Below, in pieces: positions 57,641 through 64,000 of a DNA stretch of 64,000 nt. Position numbers and translations under genes: made by a program. Under the pieces are notes generated by a model. It worked only from the letters and a program-made list of their open reading frames with translations. It did no database searches and was not told the DNA's origin. Position 1 is the stretch's first letter. Each line of letters opens with the position of its first letter. The DNA comes from Carnegiea gigantea (Eukaryota > Streptophyta > Magnoliopsida > Caryophyllales > Cactaceae): the NCBI GenBank assembly GCA_029747015.1, contig JAKOGI010000418.1, positions 352,501-416,500 on the forward strand, written 5' to 3'.

Positions 57641-58149
57641 TTTCTTTTGTACTTTTTTTCAAAAAAAAAAGAGAATAAAAAATAAATAAAATTGTTTGGC
57701 ACCACGGCCGTGGGGTGCCAAACCGGGAAACAAAAAAATTTTGGTGTTAGAGGACACCACGATCTGCCCATGGCCACTGCCACAGACCGTGGTGAACTAC
57801 TACGGACCGTGATCAAGGGTTTTAACTGTGACGACCCTCCATTTTCACCAATCTTCTTCTTCATCTTCGACTCTTTCTCTCAACCTCTCTCTTTCTCTCT
57901 CTAAACCCACCATTACTAAACCTCTAATTCTTCCTCATTTGTTCTCATTTTTACTCCATTTTCATTAAGATCCTTCCTCTTCACTTAAGATCCTTCCTCT
58001 TCACTTAATCCTTCTCTTTCTTCCACAAATTTCATATCAATCTTCTTCTTGTTATTCTTCAAACTCATCTGACCTTCATCCATCCTCCATAACCATCTTT
58101 TTCCCTCTCTAATTCTCCTTTTTTTTTACTTAAATTCTTCATTTTTCTT
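57641..58149 (+). other. Untranslated spacer with CGTGG palindromes
   Basis: Follows the end of pol. At 57702-57818 several CACGG/CCGTG inverted words occur (ACCACGGCCGTGG, AGACCGTGGT, CGGACCGTG). Further on a 21-bp tandem duplication (GATCCTTCCTCTTCACTTAA, 57969-58010) lies in pyrimidine-rich DNA. No coding signal. Confidence 0.5.
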
Positions 58150-60247
58150 TGTTAAGCTTGTCGAGAGTTACAAATTCAACTACTACTTTGGTTATTAAAT
58201 ACTTTTTATGGAATAGGAAAGTAGGGATCGATCCACGAGGAAAGATTGTTATAAAAGGCTAGCTTCCTCCTAAATGATTTTACTAATTTAATTTATTAAG
58301 TTTAATCTTAATAATTTGGAAATAATTAAAATCTAATGAATAAAAATCTGGAAAACTGCCCAATGATGCTCCTAAATATTCTAGATCATATTCTGGAAAT
58401 AAAACAGTAAAAAGATTCGCTAAATAATTTAGAAAAATAAAAACAGAATAGCAACTCAAATTCTAATTAAAAATCAATACAGCAAATAATAGTCAGAAAA
58501 TAAATATTAAAAATATCAAACAGTAACCTAAAAAATTATTCTTCAAGTCTATAAGCTTATGAATTCTAAATTGTATCTAATTAATTTCAGAAAAATCAGA
58601 TCAAAAAATTAGCACAGAATATCAAGCAGAATAATAAATCTAAAATTAGATATAAAATAATCTGCATTAATATAAATACGAAATCAATCACGAAAATTAC
58701 CCTAATTTTAGACACAATTTTCTGGATTTAACAACACCTAATAATCATAAATTAAAATTAAAAATCAAAATTTTCAGAATTAATAACCTAAAAACCTACA
58801 CTTCTAAATTTCACAAAATAATTTTGAAAAATTATCAAATAATTTCCAAAAATTACGAAATTGAATATGAGCAGACTAGGACACTGCATAATCCCTAGGA
58901 ATTAATAAAACTCAAAGAAATATGAAAATAACTATTTTTATTCTAATTTCTAACAAACTGGTAATTAAATACTAAAACTGAATATAAATCAATCTAAAAT
59001 TATAACTACTCCAAAAATCAAAATCTAAACTATCTAAAATTACCTAGACGCTACTAAAAGACTATACTTGGGGGGGGGGCAATTGAAATTATATGGTAAC
59101 CAATAAAAATGAAATAAAAATTAACATTAACTATAAGCAACAAAGAATTATCAAAGTTGTCAAATTTATCGAGGATACTTAGTATAATCTTAATCCACCA
59201 TACAAATTAATATTTATCATCAATACACAAATTAATTTCATTCATGGTTACAAAGTGTTAACTTAGGTCCAGCCCTAATATAAACCCTACTAATTTGATA
59301 ATCTTTACACCAGCGCAAAAATTTAACCAAACTAGAGCATTAAGAATTAGAAAAATATCATTTAACACTTTGTAACCAATTTACCAGCAAATCGATTTAA
59401 TAAAGATCTAAAGCGATTATCTAATTAAAAGAGATGGGTTTGAGCCATCTATGATTAATTAGGGTGATACCTAAGCCTAAAAGACTATAACTTTTACGTA
59501 TTATAATCTTCTAAACTATCAATCGAAATTATATTTAATCAACTAGCATGCATTCTAATCGATTTAACATAAATTTCATAAACGATAAATGTTAATTGCT
59601 AAAGAATCATGAATATAAATCAACTAGGCATTAAAGAATAAAACTTGTTTCAAAATAATTAATTTAGCATGGCTTCAAGAAGATTATACTAAGCACATAA
59701 AAATTACTCACTCATATTGAGAATAAAATCACAATATTTATCAATAATAATCATGTTCAATGATCAACTATCAAGATAAAATAACAACCCTAATAACTAT
59801 ACATGAAATAATGATAAAAGATATACTTTTGAGAGGAGGATGGGTGCATGGGCGGTGAGGCTGGCGTCTATAGTTGGTTGCGTGGTGGTAGATGATCCTT
59901 ATGGTGATGGTGATGATGATATATATAGGGAAGAAAGGAGGGGTGTGATTAGGGTTAGTAATTAGGGTTTCCTTCTTCCTTTCTTCCTTAAACTTCTTCT
60001 CCCCCAAGACTTCTAACTCTTCTCCAACTCTTGAAATCCTAGCCCAGACAATATCTTCATAATTATCCTTATTTGGACCATCTTCTGTCCAAGTATGTAA
60101 AACCCGAGCCTCAACGACTCGTCTTCTTCTCTTTATTAAAACAATATCTAACCTGAAAAATATATAAATTAAAGTAAATTAGATGAAATAAAATATATAA
60201 TATAATCGAAATAATTATTAAAACAATGCATGATTTTTGGCTTAACA
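58150..60247 (-). mobile_element. Solo LTR with 8-bp inverted ends
   Basis: A 2098-bp insertion with termini TGTTAAGC and GCTTAACA, a perfect 8-bp inverted pair, and a perfect target duplication TTCTT (58145-58149 and 60248-60252). Very AT-rich, with no coding capacity. The phrase GGGATCGATCCACGAGGA near its left end and a TATATATA box near 59925 reading toward the left suggest the LTR lies on the minus strand; orientation is less certain than the boundaries. It splits the third Athila-like element between pol residue and the ATHILA-type ORF. Its family is not recognised elsewhere in the window. Confidence 0.82.
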
Positions 60248-60307
60248 TTCTTTCTCAAATTTTATTATTTAGGTTTTAGTTTCAATTTTTGTTCTATATT
60301 TATAACA

Positions 60308-61630
60308 ATGGCACCTACCAAGAGGCAGAGGAGTGTCAAGGAGATTGGATCATCAAGCCAAGCACCATCGCGGCTTTAATAGATCTCCCGAACCCCCACC
60401 AATGCCTGAGCTGAAGGTAACGTTCCTCATCCTCTTGGTTCGACCAACCCTAATCATGTTACTAGATATAATTGTTTGAATGAACACATGATTGTGGCCA
60501 CTCGTTATTATGATGAGGAATTTGTTAGCATGTTTAGGATTGTTAGATGATATTAGGTGATTGTTTGCACTGGGTTGTGTGGGACTTTTCATAGAAATAA
60601 ACAAGCATACATACCGGGACCTTACCTTAGAGTTCCTGAGTACACTTGATGTCGAGGTCACTAGAGGGCCTCAATGTCCAGCCGGATACATATTATTTTA
60701 TTTGCAAGGATAATTATATGAGTTGAACTTGGGTACCTTCAATAGTATATTTGGTTTCTCACCTAATATGGATTTACCCAACCGACAAGTCCCCCGTGAA
60801 CTCATCCCCAATGCGTTTTGGGGCAAGCTTTTGGGGAGTGTTAGGTACAGCACTAGTTCTTCCAAGTGCACACATATTAGAAACCCTTGCATTCGAGTAA
60901 CTCAACGTATCTTAACTTGCTGTTTCTTTGCTCGGGATGATAGTCTGAATGTCCGAAGATTATCTGAGTTATATTTCTTATCCTATTAACAGTGTCTAGC
61001 TTAACCCTGGGTCATTCTTAGCCACGCAAATGTATAGTGCTGCTGTTAGCACTAAGGGTAGGATAGTTATAGGTGGTATTATGACAACTATTGCTAGATT
61101 TTTGAGTATTGAGTCCAACCCTGAGGATAGAGTCTCTGGATCAGAGCAGCTTGATCAAGCAGCCATTGAGATCATGAACTTTTGTAAAGTAAAGACTAGG
61201 CATTTGTGCTGGATATGCTAGGGATCGGCTTTTGCTGCTTCCTAATGTTGATCGAACTACCTTACTTCACTGGGCTAACCTTTATTGGGTACCTGGTGAT
61301 ACTGAGTTTGTTCACCCTGCACCCTCTGCACCCCTTATTCTAGTCAAGCCGAACCTAGCCCTTCCTCCCAACCATCCCTTACTGACTATATCGACCTGCA
61401 AGCCACCCTTAGGTCCTTTAAGGAGGAGCAAGTATTCCCTTTGAGCATATGTTGGTTCTGAGAACACCGCTCTTTGTGATTTTATCCAAGAGCGCCACGA
61501 CGAGCTCCATGGGATGCTTGCTACCCAGACTCAATATTTCCAGGATTATAGGGCTTATTTAGAGACCTGGCGAGATTGGCATATCTCTTATGGTCACCCG
61601 CCCCATCCTCCTCCCCCACCTCCTTTCTGA
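60308..61630 (+). pseudogene. ATHILA-type second ORF (ORF of unknown role after pol)
   Basis: The ATG at 60308 opens MAPTKRQRSVKEIGSSSQAP, the basic, Ser-rich start typical of the ATHILA second ORF. Downstream pieces include GTFNSIFGFSPNMDLPNRQV with GKLLGSVRYSTSSSKCTHI (60729-60890), and near the end YFQDYRAYLETWRDW before a proline-rich stop at about 61628. Many frameshifts and stops break it. In the family this ORF has been compared with retroviral envelope position, but its function is not established. The clear N- and C-terminal landmarks fix its limits. Confidence 0.6.
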
Positions 61631-61674
61631 TTGCTTTTTGCTACTCTTCTTTCCTTTTTCTACCATGTTCCCAC

Positions 61675-61712
61675 ATTGAGGGCAATGTGCAATTCAAACA
61701 TGGGGGAGTTAG
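61675..61712 (+). promoter_or_regulatory. Internal polypurine-tract-like block
   Basis: CACATTGAGGGCAATGTGCA followed by CAAACATGGGGGAGTTAG lies just after the second ORF. The same kind of block occurs in the non-autonomous element at 24718. Confidence 0.5.
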
Positions 61713-63405
61713 TCATTATATTTGGCGTCTGACATCTAATTTGGTTAGGTGTGCTTGTGTATTGTATATATTATCTGTGATAGTTTTTGTAATTTCATTG
61801 TAGGTTTTAATCTAATTTTGTTAGGAGCATTTTAGAAAGTATATTTAGTTTTTTTTTTTCATTCTAGATTGCATTTTAGGTTTTTTTTTGGGTTTCTTTT
61901 CATTGTTTTTGCATTTTTTTTCCCTTTGCATTGTTATTAGGAGCATGCATTAAAAAAATTAAAATAAGAAAAATAATGAAATAAGAAAAAAATCCTCCAA
62001 TGATGATCTTTGCAGACTAGGTAGACTTCTTTGGTTTAGTTTGATTCTTTGATTTGCCTAATTGTGCATAAAAATGCTTGAGAATGAGTTTGCAAAAATT
62101 AGCTTCATCTTTTGACCATTTGTTGAGTGCCACTTGATTACCCTATGACTCTTTATATGAATTTTGGCATGTGTTTACTAATGAGCTAGTTATGACCTTG
62201 GTAGATGTCCCGTGAGGCTTTGAGCTTTTAGAGACTATTTATCAATTTAGTCTTATGTTTCTTTCATGTGCAACTCTTCGTTGACATCATTTCTCTATAA
62301 CTTGCTTTGATTCTCATTCAAGATCACATTTCGCATATGCATTTAGCCAATATGATTGAGGCATTCTTTGACTTGTTAAACCCAACGACCAAATGGCCAC
62401 CTTTGTTGCGCATTATATCCCTTGCTAGCCCCTTTGAACTTATATCCGCTTTTCTTAATTTGAAGCTCCTACTATCGCCTACGGGCAAATGATTATCTCA
62501 CCCTAGAGCCAAGACTAGAGGAGCATTTCATTCTTCTGCATCGAGTTTGATTGGGAACTAGTAAGGTGTATTATCTTTTTAGTGGATTTGGTTATTTGGT
62601 GAAGGGATGTGTGATCTTGTTTGATAAAAGGAAATCCCTTCTCTTCTACAAAGTTTAGAGAAGAGTTGAGATTCAAAGTTTGGTATGGATTTCCTTTGGC
62701 TAACTCTTTTAAAAAACAAACCAAAAAAAACTAAAAAGAGAAAAAAAAGAGCATAATAAAAAAAGTGTTAGCCTTGTTGGGACTGTAAAATATTTATGAC
62801 TTTTAACTCTTTGTCTCTTCAATTCAAGATGTATTTTGTCGATGAATTGTATTGGTCTAGGGAGGATGTTGCATGATGCATTGGAAACGTTTAACTCTTA
62901 ATCTATGGCTTCTAGCTCCACATTTCCAAAACATTTGTTCCCCTCTTACCTTTACCCATAGCCCCATTACAATCTTATGAAAGTCCTCATGATTGTCTAG
63001 TGTGTTTATATTTTAGTGATGGCGAATTATAGAGTCATTGTCGAGCTTATGGTAGATTTGACTCTATAGAATGAGAATTGAGAGAATCTTCATATATATT
63101 TTCAAACACATGAGTGATGAGTGCCACATGACTATAGTGAGGTTCTACCAACATTGCGAGCTTCATTTGTTTCGTATATTAAATGATTGTATTTGATGAT
63201 TTGGGGGGATTGATTCAAATTTGACATTGTGGTATATCAAGTGGTCTTCAAAAATTTCTTTTCCTAGTCTATTTGCTAAATGATTTTTACATCTTTTTGG
63301 GCTACCTTTGGATTGATTTTTCCATTGAAATGCTATTATGTCCATCCTGAGGAGGTTTAGTATAATTTTTGATCTTAGCCTTGCTTAGGGACAAGCAACT
63401 ATTTA
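61713..63405 (+). other. 3' untranslated interior of the third Athila-like element
   Basis: No coding similarity. T-rich near 61850 and A-rich near 61950. Ends in GCCTTGCTTAGGGACAAGC before the polypurine tract, the same phrase as in the broken element at 11815-11835. Confidence 0.5.
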
Positions 63406-63419
63406 AGCATGGGAGAGTT
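63406..63419 (+). other. Polypurine tract of the third Athila-like element
   Basis: CATGGGAGAGTT directly precedes TGATAAGGGCG at 63420. Confidence 0.6.
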
Positions 63420-64000
63420 TGATAAGGGCGTATCGTATATATCATTTTAGGGTTATTTTGCTACATTTTTAGGAGAATTATGTGCTTTAAGTTACCATTT
63501 ATACTTCTATTCTCGTTTTATGCTTGGGTATGGTTCTTTTCTGTGTTTTGCAGGACCAAGCATTTAACCCTCATTCAAGTATATTTTAACCCCCCTATGG
63601 ATGCCCATGAGATGTTATGTCCATGGAGTAAGAGAAGAACAGAAAACTTGCTTCTAGCTAAGGCCTAATATTGTGATTTTGGCCAAATTTTGTTTCCAGC
63701 CAAGACCCTCATTGTGATCGGATTTTGACCAAATTTTCCTTGTACCCTTGAAACAATTGAATGAAGAACTGAAAGGTGAAATTTGATTCTTAGACTGCCT
63801 GATAAGACCTAATATTACGATGACTCGAATGAGAGATTTCCATATTAGGAGAACGAGACAGTAATCAAAAATATTCAACTCAAATTAAGACAAATTAGTC
63901 TGAAAAACCGACTTTTGCTTAGTTTAAGCAATTTGGTCGATTTCAAAAGAATAGACTAAATTCTAGATAGATTGCAATTCCTTAAATTATCCAATTAGAG
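63420..64000 (+). repeat. 3' LTR of the third Athila-like element, cut by the window end
   Basis: Starts TGATAAGGGCGTATCG and aligns with the 5' LTR from 53277. It lacks a segment of roughly 700 bp present in the 5' copy between about 53540 and 54450 (which includes the nested Cassandra unit and LTR sequence on either side) and then continues in register with 54450-54722 to the last base. Confidence 0.78.

Larger units (their letters stand above)
53277..64000 (+). mobile_element. Athila-like element, RT and integrase deleted; continues beyond the window
   Basis: The 5' LTR (53277-54955), a tRNA-Asp primer site, gag, protease, a small RNase H residue, an ATHILA-type second ORF, an internal polypurine-like block, a 3' polypurine tract and the start of the 3' LTR (63420) are in the right order on the plus strand. 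Almost all of pol is missing. Two later insertions sit inside: an inverted Cassandra pair in the 5' LTR and a solo LTR at 58150-60247. The left flank is TATGC (53272-53276); the right target duplication is outside the window. Confidence 0.82.

Noticed and set aside
59771..60007. Minus-strand 78-codon frame
   Set aside because: It lies within the solo LTR at 58150-60247, downstream of a TATA box; Ile/His-rich with no family match.

Overview
The window is repeat DNA from a flowering plant, most likely a eudicot. It contains no recognisable host gene, rRNA or tRNA. Almost everything I can assign is retrotransposon: Ty3/gypsy elements of several lineages (CRM-like chromovirus, Athila-like, Tat/Ogre-like, a Tekay/Del-like LTR, small gag-only or non-autonomous elements), 5S-bearing Cassandra TRIM sequences and a decayed LINE. 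A heavy Ty3/gypsy load with a CRM-like element fits pericentromeric or centromere-proximal chromatin; that is inference. All coding regions found carry stops, frameshifts or lost catalytic residues. LTR boundaries, target-site duplications (TSDs) and divergence counts were read by eye.

Layout. 1-5 kb: a LINE (ORF1-like and endonuclease fragments) interrupted by an Athila-type solo LTR (3277-4526). 6.6-10.25 kb: a minus-strand gypsy element with gag and protease remnants only (6592-10252), carrying a Cassandra solo LTR (8178-8438). 10.6-11.8 kb: a probable minus-strand Athila-type LTR with its polypurine tract. 12.6-19.9 kb: a Tat/Ogre-type LTR, tRNA-Arg-like primer site, decayed interior, a long CA/TA/TG microsatellite and two minisatellites. 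19.95-42.64 kb: a pair of Tat-like LTRs (19947-21411, 41290-42642) enclosing two nested elements: a non-autonomous element (21981-27057) and an 11-kb Athila-like element on the minus strand (29268-40296).

43.0-53.27 kb: a probable Tekay/Del-like LTR split by the youngest insertion, a CRM-like chromovirus (45471-52485; 1128-bp LTRs, about 2 percent apart, perfect TSD AGAAG). 53.28 kb to the window end: a third Athila-like element whose RT/RNase H/integrase block is nearly all gone but whose gag, protease, ATHILA-type second ORF and both polypurine tracts remain. Its 5' LTR holds two Cassandra LTRs in opposite orientation inside one TSD (53931-54363), and its middle holds a solo LTR with 8-bp inverted ends and a perfect TSD (58150-60247).

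How the parts relate. Insertions are stacked: the CRM-like element lies inside a Tekay-like LTR, which is also cut by the third Athila; that Athila in turn carries a solo LTR and a Cassandra dimer. Mismatches in TSDs and LTR termini are almost all C-to-T or G-to-A, as expected for methylated, silenced DNA. The most unusual objects are the inverted Cassandra dimer and the CACG/CGTG palindrome blocks that recur in otherwise unrelated elements.
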